A DNA stretch of 64,000 nucleotides from Melghiribacillus thermohalophilus (GTDB taxonomy: Bacteria; Bacillota; Bacilli; Bacillales; Alkalibacillaceae), in contig NZ_SMAN01000007.1 of NCBI RefSeq assembly GCF_004342905.1, forward strand, positions 1 to 64,000. Reading direction: 5' to 3'. A program made the translations under genes and the position numbers. The notes beneath the pieces were generated by a model. The model saw only the letters and a program-made list of their open reading frames with translations, was not told where the DNA came from and made no database searches. Positions 44,717-54,080 of the stretch are shown one piece after another. The first letter of the stretch is position 1. The number at the start of each line of letters is the position of its first letter.

Positions 44717-45929
44717 AGTACCTGAGCTAGCCGAATCCATAACAGAAGGTACCATTGCCCAGTGGCTCGTCAAACCAGGAGACAAAGTGGAAAAAGGAGA
44801 TCCTGTCGTTGAACTGGAAACCGATAAAGTAAACGTTGAGGTCAACTCTGATTATGCCGGTGTTATTGCAGAAATTCTTGCTGAAGAAGGCGATGATGTA
44901 GAAGTTGGCCAGGCGATTGCGAAGGTGGATGAATCTGGTAAGGCACCTGCTCCTGAAGCGAAGAAAACGGAAGAACCAAAGGAAGAAAAACCTGCTAAGC
45001 CAGAACCTGCACCCGCAGAAGAAAAACAGGAGGAGTCCCTTCAAGGTCCAGTCGCATCACCTGCAGCACGGAAAAGAGCACGGGAATTAGGTATTGATTT
45101 AAATGAAGTGGCAGCCAGGGATCCACTGGGACGAATTCGTCCTGAGGATGTAGATGCTGCCCATCAGTCCAAAGTACAAAAACCGCAGCAAAAACAGGAA
45201 AAACCAGCTGAAAAAACAGAATTTGACAAATCTGTTGAGCGTGTGCGCATGTCCCGCCGCCGCCAGACCATTGCGAAGCGGTTAGTTGAAGCACAGCACA
45301 ACGCCGCCATGCTTACAACATTTAATGAAGTGGATATGTCGGCGATCATGAAATTGCGCAGTGAACGCAAAGATGAATTCGCAGAAAAACATGGCATTAA
45401 ATTAGGTTTTATGTCTTTCTTTACCAAAGCGGTTGTCGGTGCTTTGAAAGAATTCCCGCTCTTGAACGCAGAAATTCAGGGAGATGAAATTGTCATCAAG
45501 AAATTTTATGATATCGGTATTGCAGTATCCACTGAGGAAGGCCTTGTCGTACCGGTTGTCCGTGACGCCGATCGCCTGAGCTTTGCCGGAATCGAACAGG
45601 AAATTGCAAATCTTGCGACAAAGGCAAGAAACAATGAACTTTCTTTAAGCGAGCTTCAGGGCGGTACATTTACGATCACAAACGGTGGTATTTTTGGCTC
45701 TCTTGTATCTACGCCAATTTTAAACGCGCCTCAGGTAGGTATTTTAGGAATGCACAAGATTCAGAAACGTCCTGTTGTGATGCCTGATGATACCATTGAA
45801 GTTCGTCCGATGATGTACCTGGCTCTATCCTATGATCACCGTATTATCGATGGCCGTGAAGCCGTACAGTTCCTGGTGAAAGTGAAGGAACTTATTGAAG
45901 ATCCTTATGATTTATTGTTAGAGGGATAA
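44703..45929 (+). CDS. odhB: Dihydrolipoyllysine-residue succinyltransferase (E2o)
   Basis: 408 residues. One lipoyl domain with the modified lysine in ETDKVNVEV (near residue 42), an Ala/Pro/Glu-rich linker, an E3-binding domain ([16 protein letters not shown], about 118-150), and a catalytic domain ending [12 protein letters not shown] with the active-site His and Asp. It transfers succinyl to CoA in the 2-oxoglutarate dehydrogenase complex. GTG 44703 is preceded by AAGGAGGAG. A strong terminator follows. Confidence 0.96.
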   Translation: MKEIKVPELAESITEGTIAQWLVKPGDKVEKGDPVVELETDKVNVEVNSDYAGVIAEILAEEGDDVEVGQAIAKVDESGKAPAPEAKKTEEPKEEKPAKPEPAPAEEKQEESLQGPVASPAARKRARELGIDLNEVAARDPLGRIRPEDVDAAHQSKVQKPQQKQEKPAEKTEFDKSVERVRMSRRRQTIAKRLVEAQHNAAMLTTFNEVDMSAIMKLRSERKDEFAEKHGIKLGFMSFFTKAVVGALKEFPLLNAEIQGDEIVIKKFYDIGIAVSTEEGLVVPVVRDADRLSFAGIEQEIANLATKARNNELSLSELQGGTFTITNGGIFGSLVSTPILNAPQVGILGMHKIQKRPVVMPDDTIEVRPMMYLALSYDHRIIDGREAVQFLVKVKELIEDPYDLLLEG

Positions 45930-45956
45930 GAAAAAACGAATATTTGCATAAATTTA

Positions 45957-45996
45957 AGCTCAACGAATGACTATCCATTCGTTGAGCTTTTTTTGT
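45957..45996 (+). terminator. odhAB terminator
   Basis: AGCTCAACGAATG pairs with CATTCGTTGAGCT, followed by seven T. Confidence 0.88.
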
Positions 45997-46205
45997 GTAC
46001 GCCTCCCCCTTGAGATGCTTCGGCCAGCCTGCTGCTCAGCCTCTCTTTCAGGACTCGTCTCTCTTCAGAGTAAACGGGTGTTTTAGGGTTTTTTCTTGTT
46101 ATTTAGAAAATTTTTTGTTCTTCAACTATGAATGAAACGACTTGATGATTCTTTTCATTTCCATTTTTTCTACAAAATTCGACACAAAATATACCAAAAA
46201 AGGCA
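45997..46205. other. Gene-free spacer
   Basis: No gene. The first part, with CTTCGGCCAGCC and CTCAGCCTC phrases, is GC-richer and may be a degenerate intergenic repeat; the rest is AT-rich and precedes the transporter promoter. Confidence 0.35.
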
Positions 46206-46234
46206 TTGACTAGGAGACGATTATATTATATGAT
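46206..46234 (+). promoter_or_regulatory. Promoter of the oligopeptide transporter operon
   Basis: TTGACT (46206-46211), a 17-base spacer and TATGAT (46229-46234), 65 bp before the first gene. Confidence 0.72.
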
Positions 46235-46298
46235 TTTTCACAAATATGAGAAAAGACAGAAAATAAAAACAGGACTATATAACGGGGGCTAATGGACT

Positions 46299-47321
46299 AT
46301 GGAACATTACTTACATTCAAAAGTGCCGTTATTAGAGATAAAGAATCTCGAAACAGCATTTAAAATTGATGGAAATTACTATAATGCGGTTGATCAAGTT
46401 TCTTTTACCGTTGAACGGGGAAAAATTCTTGGTGTTGTTGGAGAATCGGGTTGCGGTAAAAGCGTCATGTCTTTATCCATTATGAAACTTTTGCCAAAGG
46501 GTGCTGGCAGAATCCGCGGGGGAGAAGTGAAATTTGAAGGCAAAAATATCGAACATTATTCAGAAAAGGAAATGAATAAAATCCGTGGCAAAGATATATC
46601 GATGATCTTCCAGGAACCAATGACTTCATTGAATCCAGTTTTTACAATCGGATACCAGATTGAGGAAGTTTTACATAACCATTTTAAAATCACCAAAGAA
46701 GATGCACGGAAACAATCGATTAAATTATTAAGAAGTGTTGGAATTTCACGTGCGGAGCAAATTGTCAATGAGTATCCCCATCAGCTTTCAGGGGGGATGA
46801 GGCAGCGGGTTATGATTGCTATGGCCATTGCCTGCCAGCCGAAATTGCTCATTGCAGACGAACCTACTACTGCTCTTGACGTAACCGTCCAGGCACAAAT
46901 TCTGGAACTTTTGAAGGACGTACAATCCGTTAATGATATGGCGATTATCTTGATTACTCATGATTTAGGGGTTGTGGCTGAAATCTGCGATGAAGTGATG
47001 GTGATGTATGCAGGGGAAATCGTTGAACGGTCGGATGTTAGAAGTTTATTTAAAGCCCCAAAACATCCATATACCAGGCTATTAATGGATTCGATCCCAA
47101 AAATGGATGTAGAAGAAGAAAAATTGGGTTCCATTAAAGGCATCGTTCCCTCTTTAAAAGATATGCCCCGAACAGGATGCAAATTTGCCAACCGCTGTCC
47201 CAAAGCCATGCCGGAATGTACGGAACTGAAACCGGTATTAGCCGAAGCTGAAAAAGGACACGAAGTTTCATGCCTGCTGTATGAGTCCAGCAAAACAGGA
47301 GAAGGGACGAATGTCACATGA
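46299..47321 (+). CDS. Oligopeptide ABC transporter ATP-binding protein (OppD/AppD type)
   Basis: 340 residues. Walker A GESGCGKS is near residues 51-58, the signature LSGGMRQR in the middle and Walker B LLIADEP. The C-terminal oligopeptide-transporter extension has [14 protein letters not shown], typical of OppD/DppD. It is the first gene of a D-F-A-B-C operon, the same order as B. subtilis appDFABC. The start ATG 46299 is behind GGGGG with a ten-base spacer. It overlaps the next gene by four bases. Confidence 0.9.
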   Translation: MEHYLHSKVPLLEIKNLETAFKIDGNYYNAVDQVSFTVERGKILGVVGESGCGKSVMSLSIMKLLPKGAGRIRGGEVKFEGKNIEHYSEKEMNKIRGKDISMIFQEPMTSLNPVFTIGYQIEEVLHNHFKITKEDARKQSIKLLRSVGISRAEQIVNEYPHQLSGGMRQRVMIAMAIACQPKLLIADEPTTALDVTVQAQILELLKDVQSVNDMAIILITHDLGVVAEICDEVMVMYAGEIVERSDVRSLFKAPKHPYTRLLMDSIPKMDVEEEKLGSIKGIVPSLKDMPRTGCKFANRCPKAMPECTELKPVLAEAEKGHEVSCLLYESSKTGEGTNVT

Positions 47322-48337
47322 ATATCACCATCAATAACGAAAATAGCATGACAGCAAAAACGAAATCAAAAAAAAATCTGCTTGAAGTTAAACATTTAAA
47401 AACCTACTACCCCGTCAAAGGGGGATTTTTTCGGCGAACAATCGGTCATGTAAAGGCGGTTGACAACGTATCATTTGAAATAAGAAAAGGTGAAACCTTT
47501 GGTCTGGTTGGGGAGTCAGGTTGCGGGAAATCAACAACTGGGCGGACGATCTTAAGGCTGTTATCACCAACGGAAGGCCAGATTATTTTTGACGGCAATG
47601 ATATCACCAATTTATCCGGAAACAAATTAAGAGAAGCGCGAAAAGATTTTCAGATGGTATTTCAGGACCCTTACGCTTCTCTGAATCCGATGCAGATGGT
47701 TGGAGATATCATAGGAGAGCCAATTAAAAACTTTTACCCGGGAAAACAGAAAAAGGAAATCAAAGAAGAAGTCATGGATCTAATCTTCAGAGTGGGCCTG
47801 CCATCTGATGCTTATTACAAGTACGCCCATGAGTTTTCAGGCGGCCAGCGTCAGCGAATTGGCATTGCTAGGGCTCTGGCGCTAAAACCGAAGCTGATCG
47901 TGGCAGATGAACCTGTTTCAGCGTTAGATGTTTCTGTACAGTCACAGGTGTTAAACCTGTTAAAGGAACTGCAGGATGAATTTGATTTAACCTATCTGTT
48001 TATCGCACATGATTTAAGTGTCGTGAAACATATGAGCGACCGCATCGGTGTCATGTATCTGGGAAATCTGATTGAAGTTGCAGATAAACATTCGATTTAT
48101 GATGAACCGCTGCATCCTTACACACAGGCCCTGATCTCAGCTATTCCAGAACCGGATCCTGATAGAAAAAAAGAAAGAATTGTATTGCAGGGAGATGTTC
48201 CGAGCCCTTCTAATCCGCCTTCCGGATGTCCATTTCATACCCGATGTCCGATGGCAAAAGAAGCGTGCTCTGAAATAAAACCAAAATTAAAGGAGGTGAA
48301 GCCAGACCATCGAGTAGCCTGTATTCTTTACGATTAA
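47318..48337 (+). CDS. Oligopeptide ABC transporter ATP-binding protein (OppF/AppF type)
   Basis: 339 residues. Walker [10 protein letters not shown] near 66-74, signature FSGGQRQR, Walker B IVADEPVSALD, and the C-terminal CPFHTRCPMAKEAC oligopeptide-family motif. The N-terminal FFRRTIGHVKAVDNVSF is characteristic of OppF/DppF. It forms the ATPase heterodimer with the preceding protein. Its ATG overlaps the previous stop (ATGA). Confidence 0.9.
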   Translation: MNITINNENSMTAKTKSKKNLLEVKHLKTYYPVKGGFFRRTIGHVKAVDNVSFEIRKGETFGLVGESGCGKSTTGRTILRLLSPTEGQIIFDGNDITNLSGNKLREARKDFQMVFQDPYASLNPMQMVGDIIGEPIKNFYPGKQKKEIKEEVMDLIFRVGLPSDAYYKYAHEFSGGQRQRIGIARALALKPKLIVADEPVSALDVSVQSQVLNLLKELQDEFDLTYLFIAHDLSVVKHMSDRIGVMYLGNLIEVADKHSIYDEPLHPYTQALISAIPEPDPDRKKERIVLQGDVPSPSNPPSGCPFHTRCPMAKEACSEIKPKLKEVKPDHRVACILYD

Positions 48338-48378
48338 GGGGTTCACTTGTATTGACAAATTTACAGGGGGTAGAACAA

Positions 48379-50106
48379 ATGAGAAACAAAAAATCGTTGT
48401 TTTGGCTTTTGGCCATGTTGCTTGGTCTCTCGCTGTTTGTAGCAGCATGCGGCGGAGAGGAATCCAGCGGTACAGACGATGAGCAGGAGGATACAACGGA
48501 TACTGAAGATTCAGATGAGACATCATCTGAAGGTGGCACCATGGTGTTTGCTGTAGACTCTGAGCCGGAAGGGCTTTTTAACTGGGCATTCTACGGAATC
48601 GTAACGGATGCCGACATTATTTCCCTATTTGATGAAGGGCTAATTGAATATGATGAAAATCTAAAACCACAGCCTAATCTGGCTACCTGGGAAACAGAGG
48701 ACAACAAAACCTTTACTTTTAAATTTGAGGAAGGAGTTAAATGGCATAACGGTGATGAACTGACTGTACATGACTGGGTGTTTGCCCTCGAAACGATTGC
48801 TCACCCGGACTATGATGGACCTAGATATGAAAACGTCAAAACCATTGAGGGTGCAGAAGCTTACCGAAATGGAGAGGCTGACAGCATTTCCGGAATTGAA
48901 GTGATCGATGATTATACCATTAAGATTACTTTTGACAAAGCAAGGGTGAATAACCTGACGAATCTATGGGCGTATCCGATGAACCGTACAGCTTTTGAAG
49001 GAATCGAAGTGGCTGATATGTCAGGATCTGATCCTGTCCGTAAAAATCCTGTTGGTTTAGGACCATACAAAGTAGAAAATATTGTACCGGGAGAATCTGT
49101 TGAACTGGTACCATTTGAAGACTACTGGAATGGCGAACCAAAAATGGACAAAATCATTGTCAAAGTCGTAGACAGAAGCTCTGTTCTGGGAGCCCTTGAA
49201 AAAGGTGAAATTGACTTTATCACCGTTCATCCGTCAATGGGGCAACAGGTAGAAGAGCTTGATACGGCAGATCTTGTCACTTATCCCGGACTGTCTTACT
49301 ACTATGTTGGATTCAAGCTGGGCAAATTTGACAATGAGTCTCTGGAGATCGTAGAAAAATATGATAAATATGCAGATAAAAGGCTGCGACAGGCTATGTA
49401 TTATGCCATTAACCGGGAGGAATGGATTGATGCATTCTTCAGCGGATTTGGCAAGCCCGTTAACCGTCCCGTACCGACCGCCCACTGGATTGCTGCTGAT
49501 GACAGTGAGCTGAACACATATCCATATGATCCGGAAAAGGCAAAAGAGCTGCTTGATGAAGCTGGTTACAAAGATGTTAACGACGACGGCTGGAGAGAAG
49601 ATCCAGATGGCAATGAGTTCGTTGTAAAATTCTCTCATTATGATGTAGGGGATCCGCAGTATGAGTCCCGCGCCAAGGCCTTGACTCAGTACTGGAACGA
49701 TGTCGGCCTTCAGACAGAGCTGGAAATGGTAGAAGTCAATCTGTACTACGATATGCTTGAAAATGACAATCCAGAAATTGAAGTATTCTATGGCGGCTGG
49801 GGTACAGGAACAGATCCTGATCCATCTGCAACCTGGAAATCCAATGCACTATGGAACTATACCCGCTACGATAACCCTGAAAGTGATCAGCTGCTTGACG
49901 ATGCTCTAGATATGGATGTGGTTGGAACTTCTGATGAAAAACGAAAAGAAATATATGTTGAGTGGCAGAAACTTGTGAATGAAGAAGTACCAATGCTTTA
50001 TATTACGGAGCTTGAAGAGACCGTTGCTGTAAGCAAACGCTTAAAAGGGATGGAATTTGATGTATCCGGCTGGAATAGCCCTGTTCACTGGTACATTGAA
50101 GAATAA
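48379..50106 (+). CDS. Oligopeptide ABC transporter substrate-binding lipoprotein
   Basis: 575 residues. A lipoprotein signal peptide (MRNKKSLFWLLAMLLGLSL) leads to the lipobox LFVAAC. It is followed by an acidic, Thr/Asp/Glu-rich linker and an SBP_bac_5 domain (LWAYPMNRTAF, NPVGLGPYKVE, LRQAMYYAINREEW). It captures peptides outside the cell for the permeases encoded next. ATG 48379 has GGGGGT upstream; the longer frame from 48352 lacks a site. The acidic linker is typical of salt- or alkali-tolerant Bacillaceae, but that is only suggestive. Confidence 0.9.
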   Translation: MRNKKSLFWLLAMLLGLSLFVAACGGEESSGTDDEQEDTTDTEDSDETSSEGGTMVFAVDSEPEGLFNWAFYGIVTDADIISLFDEGLIEYDENLKPQPNLATWETEDNKTFTFKFEEGVKWHNGDELTVHDWVFALETIAHPDYDGPRYENVKTIEGAEAYRNGEADSISGIEVIDDYTIKITFDKARVNNLTNLWAYPMNRTAFEGIEVADMSGSDPVRKNPVGLGPYKVENIVPGESVELVPFEDYWNGEPKMDKIIVKVVDRSSVLGALEKGEIDFITVHPSMGQQVEELDTADLVTYPGLSYYYVGFKLGKFDNESLEIVEKYDKYADKRLRQAMYYAINREEWIDAFFSGFGKPVNRPVPTAHWIAADDSELNTYPYDPEKAKELLDEAGYKDVNDDGWREDPDGNEFVVKFSHYDVGDPQYESRAKALTQYWNDVGLQTELEMVEVNLYYDMLENDNPEIEVFYGGWGTGTDPDPSATWKSNALWNYTRYDNPESDQLLDDALDMDVVGTSDEKRKEIYVEWQKLVNEEVPMLYITELEETVAVSKRLKGMEFDVSGWNSPVHWYIEE

Positions 50107-50145
50107 GTGTAAAGCCGACTAGAAGCATGGATAAGGAGAATGATG

Positions 50146-51111
50146 ATGTTAAAATATACACTCCGAAGAATATTAGGCATGATACCAATGCTCTTCCTTA
50201 TCTCCGTTGTGGTGTTTACCCTGGCATTAGCCATGCCAGGGGACCCCTTTTCGGGGGAAATCGATCCAAACAACACAGATCCAGAATATATAGAAGAAAT
50301 GCGGGAGAAGCTTGGACTCAATGATCCCTTACACATCCAGTATGCCCGCTGGATTTCCAATTTTGTCCAGGGGGATTTCGGGGAATCTACCCGATATAAA
50401 ATGGAAGTGTCAGATTTAATTGCAGAACGTTTGCCAAATACAGTTTTGCTCGGGGCAACGTCCCTTGTCATTACTTATATACTGGCATTTGCGATGGGCA
50501 TGTACGCCGGAAGGAAACCTTACACACTGGGTGACCATTTTATCGGTGGCTTTAACTATTTTGGACTGGCAATCCCTTCGTATATCGCTGGTGTTTTTGC
50601 TATTTACATTTTTTCCTTTCAGTTGGGCTGGATCCCCTTTCAGGGATCTGTGGATATTACCGTTGAAAAAGGTACGCTGGAGTACTGGCTGAGCCGACTG
50701 CATCATGTCATTACACCAGCCATTGTGCTTGGATTATTAAATATTGCAAGTTATACCCAGTTTTTGAGGAATGACATTATTGAAAACAGCCGCAAAGATT
50801 TTGTTCGGACAGCTCGAGCCAAAGGTACTCCGGAAGGCAAAATATACAACCGTCATATATTACGGAATTCAATTATCCCCTTAATTACTTTTCTTGGATT
50901 TGACATCGTCAATCTTGTCAACGGAGCCATCATAACGGAGGCGATTTTTACTTATCCGGGAATTGGACAACTTTTCTTGAATTCCGTTATGAATCAGGAT
51001 TATCCGGTATTGATGACACTAACGATGATGTTTTCGTTTTTAGTACTGGTTGGTAATTTAATCGCAGATATATTGTATGGGGTTGTAGACCCTCGAATAC
51101 GTCTTGATTAG
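50146..51111 (+). CDS. Oligopeptide ABC transporter permease (OppB/AppB type)
   Basis: 321 residues, six transmembrane segments. Begins LKYTLRRILGMIPML, and has the EAA loop (RTARAKGTPEGKIYNRHILRN) that contacts the ATPases, then the OppB-family ending DPRIRLD. ATG 50146 is seven bases after AAGGAG; two in-frame ATGs just upstream are too close to that site. Confidence 0.9.
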   Translation: MLKYTLRRILGMIPMLFLISVVVFTLALAMPGDPFSGEIDPNNTDPEYIEEMREKLGLNDPLHIQYARWISNFVQGDFGESTRYKMEVSDLIAERLPNTVLLGATSLVITYILAFAMGMYAGRKPYTLGDHFIGGFNYFGLAIPSYIAGVFAIYIFSFQLGWIPFQGSVDITVEKGTLEYWLSRLHHVITPAIVLGLLNIASYTQFLRNDIIENSRKDFVRTARAKGTPEGKIYNRHILRNSIIPLITFLGFDIVNLVNGAIITEAIFTYPGIGQLFLNSVMNQDYPVLMTLTMMFSFLVLVGNLIADILYGVVDPRIRLD

Positions 51112-51122
51112 GAGGAGTGGCT

Positions 51123-52034
51123 GTGGAAGCACTCACTGAAAAAAACACAAACCAGACACCGTCAAAGCCACCAAAAAACATGTCCCCATGGGCCATCGCC
51201 CGTCGAAAATTCGTCCGAAACAAACTGGCCATGACCAGTTCCGTATTTCTGTTAATTGTTATGATTGCATCTTTTTTAGCTCCATATATTACTACAGTTG
51301 ATATCAGCAGAGTAAACCTTGGACAGATGTCTCTTCCGCCATCCAGTGAGCACTGGCTCGGAACCGATAAAAGCGGCAGGGATGTATTTGTCCGCCTACT
51401 TTATGGCGGACGTGTATCACTGCTGGTTGGTCTGGCATGTACCTTTTTAATCGTTGTTTTTGGAACGATTGTTGGATCCATTGCCGGTTACTTTGGCGGT
51501 GTGGTTGACAGTGTTTTAATGCGTTTTACCGACTTTATTTTAAACTTTCCATTTTTAGTATTTGTGATTGTGCTAAATGCGATTTTGTTCGGACATTTAT
51601 CAGGTGTGTGGGTACTAATCGTGGTGATTAGCGTCCTTGGCTGGGGCGGGGTAGCCCGTCTGGTCCGAAGCAAAATCCTTTCCGAAAAGGAAAATGAATA
51701 TATTCTAGCAGCGATTTCGATTGGGTGCAGGCCATCAAAAGTTATTATTAAACACTTGCTGCCCAATGTGCTGTCGACGATTATTGTACAGGCGACGATC
51801 TTGTTCGCAACCATGATTGTTGCCGAATCGGGCTTAAGTTATTTAGGATTTGGTGTTCCGACCGAAGTACCAAGCTGGGGGAACATGCTATCGACTTCCA
51901 GGGATCCAGATGTGATGCAGAATATGCCATGGACATGGATTCCACCGGCAATTGTGTTAACTTTGACGATTTTGTCCATTAATTTTATTGGGGAAGGGAT
52001 TAAAGATGCCCTGAATCCAAAATCTTATCGTTAA
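51123..52034 (+). CDS. Oligopeptide ABC transporter permease (OppC/AppC type)
   Basis: 303 residues, six transmembrane segments after a cytoplasmic N-terminus. The OppC signature region HWLGTDKSGRDVFVRLLYGGRVSLLVG is present (first 20 read HWLGTDKSGRDVFVRLLYGG), along with an EAA loop near AAISIGCRPSKVIIKHLLPN and the ending GEGIKDALNP. GTG 51123 is seven bases after GGAGG. It is the last gene of the operon. Confidence 0.9.
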   Translation: MEALTEKNTNQTPSKPPKNMSPWAIARRKFVRNKLAMTSSVFLLIVMIASFLAPYITTVDISRVNLGQMSLPPSSEHWLGTDKSGRDVFVRLLYGGRVSLLVGLACTFLIVVFGTIVGSIAGYFGGVVDSVLMRFTDFILNFPFLVFVIVLNAILFGHLSGVWVLIVVISVLGWGGVARLVRSKILSEKENEYILAAISIGCRPSKVIIKHLLPNVLSTIIVQATILFATMIVAESGLSYLGFGVPTEVPSWGNMLSTSRDPDVMQNMPWTWIPPAIVLTLTILSINFIGEGIKDALNPKSYR

Positions 52035-52046
52035 TTTATCCGAAAA

Positions 52047-52087
52047 AAGATCGATACCTGGTGCTATGACTACCATGTATCGATCTT
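52047..52087 (+). terminator. Terminator of the oligopeptide operon
   Basis: AAGATCGATAC (52047-52057) pairs with GTATCGATCTT (52077-52087). The T-tract is poor, so confidence is moderate. Confidence 0.6.
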
Positions 52088-52368
52088 GTTATATACCGTT
52101 AAATATGGGGAAAAACATGAAAAGGCAAGGAAATATCCGGACTGCTTTCATCCATCATATGCATGAGTTCGGATATATCTTTTTTCGAACAGGCTATCAT
52201 TCAGGTGGGCGAACCAGGCCTTCCTAAAGGAAGATCACTTCTCTGTCTCTTAGTTTATTACTTTTGCGTTTTCGCAGTCTGCGTAAAATGACTCGATCAT
52301 TGTTAAACAATGATTTGATTATCTGCTTAACTGGACAAATCTTTTTGTCCCAGCCTCATCTTGATTTC
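52088..52368. other. Gene-free spacer with a second terminator-like repeat
   Basis: ATATCCGGACT and GAGTTCGGATAT at about 52133-52176, followed by ATCTTTTTTC, form an imperfect copy of the hairpin at 12116-12165. A small hairpin TCATTG/CAATGA near 52296-52312 could end the minus-strand lipoprotein gene. No gene. Confidence 0.55.
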
Positions 52369-52857
52369 TTAGGAAATCCATAAAATTGTTGTTTCGGAGA
52401 CTTCCCAGCTATCATTTTTCTTTTGAACTTCAATGGCTAATCCGATTGCTCCTAATCCGGAACGGTATTTTTCACCTTCGATTTTATAATGATCTTCACT
52501 AAGTTTTTCAACTTTTTTAATGGATAACAGAAAACCTTCTTCCAACATCATTTTTTCTTCATCAAAATAGCCTTCATCCCGCAGCTGTTCCAGGTTTTTT
52601 TCCATCATTTCTACCTCATACCTCGTCTCAAAGTACTCCATAATTCTTTCCTTTTCTGCCCGTGACAATTCCAGCTCCGTAAAGTCAAAACTAATGAAGT
52701 TCATAGGATGATTTAAGCCTGAATCCTGCTGGATAAGCTTTTCGAATGCTGAAATGTACATCCCAGAAAGATCAGACTCAGGGGAACCTCCGTGATCTGT
52801 TCCGCATCCCCAGAGCAGAATACCTAACACAGTGAAGAACATAAACAGTTTTTTCAC
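52369..52857 (-). CDS. Small lipoprotein of unknown function
   Basis: 162 residues. The N-terminal signal VKKLFMFFTVLGILLWGCG has a lipobox LLWGC, so the mature protein is membrane-anchored outside. The rest is charged and helical (AFEKLIQQDSGL, RAEKERIMEYFETRYEV), followed by beta strands. I do not recognise the family. GTG 52857 is chosen because AGAGAGGTG lies about eleven bases upstream; the frame continues upstream to 52926. Confidence 0.65.
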   Translation of the reverse strand: MKKLFMFFTVLGILLWGCGTDHGGSPESDLSGMYISAFEKLIQQDSGLNHPMNFISFDFTELELSRAEKERIMEYFETRYEVEMMEKNLEQLRDEGYFDEEKMMLEEGFLLSIKKVEKLSEDHYKIEGEKYRSGLGAIGLAIEVQKKNDSWEVSETTILWIS

Positions 52858-52966
52858 CTTTTTTAGCACCTCTCTTTCTGAAAGGTTAGTCGTATTAATC
52901 ATTGGTTGTGTTTCTAATCTCGCCAAAATTTTAGGGGGAAAACACTCAAATCGTATCTTATACCTG

Positions 52967-52974
52967 CATACACT
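52967..52974 (+). promoter_or_regulatory. Sigma-E-like -10 box upstream of yhbH
   Basis: CATACACT agrees fully with the sigma-E -10 consensus CATACAnT, and CATACACTA also fits the sigma-K pattern CATAnnnTA. It sits 16 bp before the ribosome site AAAGGAGGG. The -35 side (TCAAATC, 14-15 bp upstream) is weak, so the assignment rests on the -10 box and on yhbH being a sporulation gene. Confidence 0.55.
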
Positions 52975-53005
52975 AGAGTAATAACCGTAAAAGGAGGGAA
53001 AAGCA

Positions 53006-54034
53006 TTGGGTAATCATAAGATGTTTGTCATTTCGGAAGAAGACTGGTCCCTCCACAAGAAAGGACATGAAGATCAGAAACGTCACAAAGAAAAAGTGAA
53101 AGAAGCCATAAAAAAGAAATTGCCAGAATTGATATCAGAAGAGAGCATTATCATGTCTAATGGTAAAGATGTGATTAAGATTCCTGTTCGTTCCCTTAAT
53201 GAATATAAGATCCGCTACAACTATGATAAAAATAAACATGTAGGCCAGGGAGACGGAGACAGTCAAATAGGGGATGTGGTGGCAAAAGACGGAGATCAGC
53301 AGAAAAAGGGTCAGGGAGGAGAAAATCAGGCAGGCGATCAACCAGGCCAGGACTACTATGAAACGGAAGTCTCCTTTGCCGAGCTTGAGGAAGAGTTTTT
53401 TCAGCATTTAGAACTCCCGAATTTAGAAAGCAAAGAGAAGGATCAAATTGTTCATGTGGAGCCAGAGTTTAAAGACCTAAGAAAAACAGGATTAACCGGA
53501 AACATTGATAAAAGGCGTACCCTTATCGAAGCATTAAGAAGAAACGCCAAAGATGGGAAAACATCTTTTCAGCCCATCTATCCCGATGATTTGCGCTTTA
53601 AAACCTGGGAAGACGTTCAAAAGCCCGATTCAAAAGCAGTAGTGCTTGCCATGATGGATACGTCAGGATCTATGGGATTGTGGGAAAAATACATGGCAAG
53701 AAGTTTTTTCTTCTGGACGACTAGATTTTTGCGGCAAAAGTATGAAACGGTAGATATTGAATTTATCGCCCACCATACTGAAGCAAAAATTGTTACAGAA
53801 GATGAATTTTTCTCAAAAGGAGAAAGCGGAGGGACGATCTGCTCATCGGCTTACCGTAAAGCACTGGAGCTGATCGGTCAAAAATATTCCCCATCTAGAT
53901 ATAATATTTATCCGATCCACTTTTCTGACGGCGACAATCTCACATCCGACAACAAAAACTGTGTAAAACTTGTCAATGAATTAATGAATTACTCCAACAT
54001 GTTCGCTTACGGGGAAGTGAACCAGTACAACTAA
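53006..54034 (+). pseudogene. yhbH: yhbH (DUF444 sporulation protein), 3' end cut off by a mobile element
   Basis: 342 codons from TTG 53006, which has AAAGGAGGG seven bases upstream. The DUF444 features are all there: [33 protein letters not shown], the Gly/Gln-rich linker, and the [14 protein letters not shown]-like motif followed by [11 protein letters not shown] and FHFSDG-like [12 protein letters not shown]. As I recall, B. subtilis YhbH has about 390 residues and continues RHSTLMSAYKN after [11 protein letters not shown]. Here the sequence ends at [10 protein letters not shown] with a TAA at 54032-54034, so about 50 C-terminal residues are lacking. A recombinase gene lies 47 bp further. 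The gene probably becomes whole only if the element is excised. Confidence 0.88.
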
Positions 54035-54080
54035 CCAGGATATCACCATTCAAAAAGCCGATGATATCAAGGATAACCGG

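Noticed and set aside
48210-48542. Minus-strand frame over the acidic linker of the substrate-binding protein
   Set aside because: Low-complexity serine-rich shadow of the Asp/Glu/Thr-rich linker.
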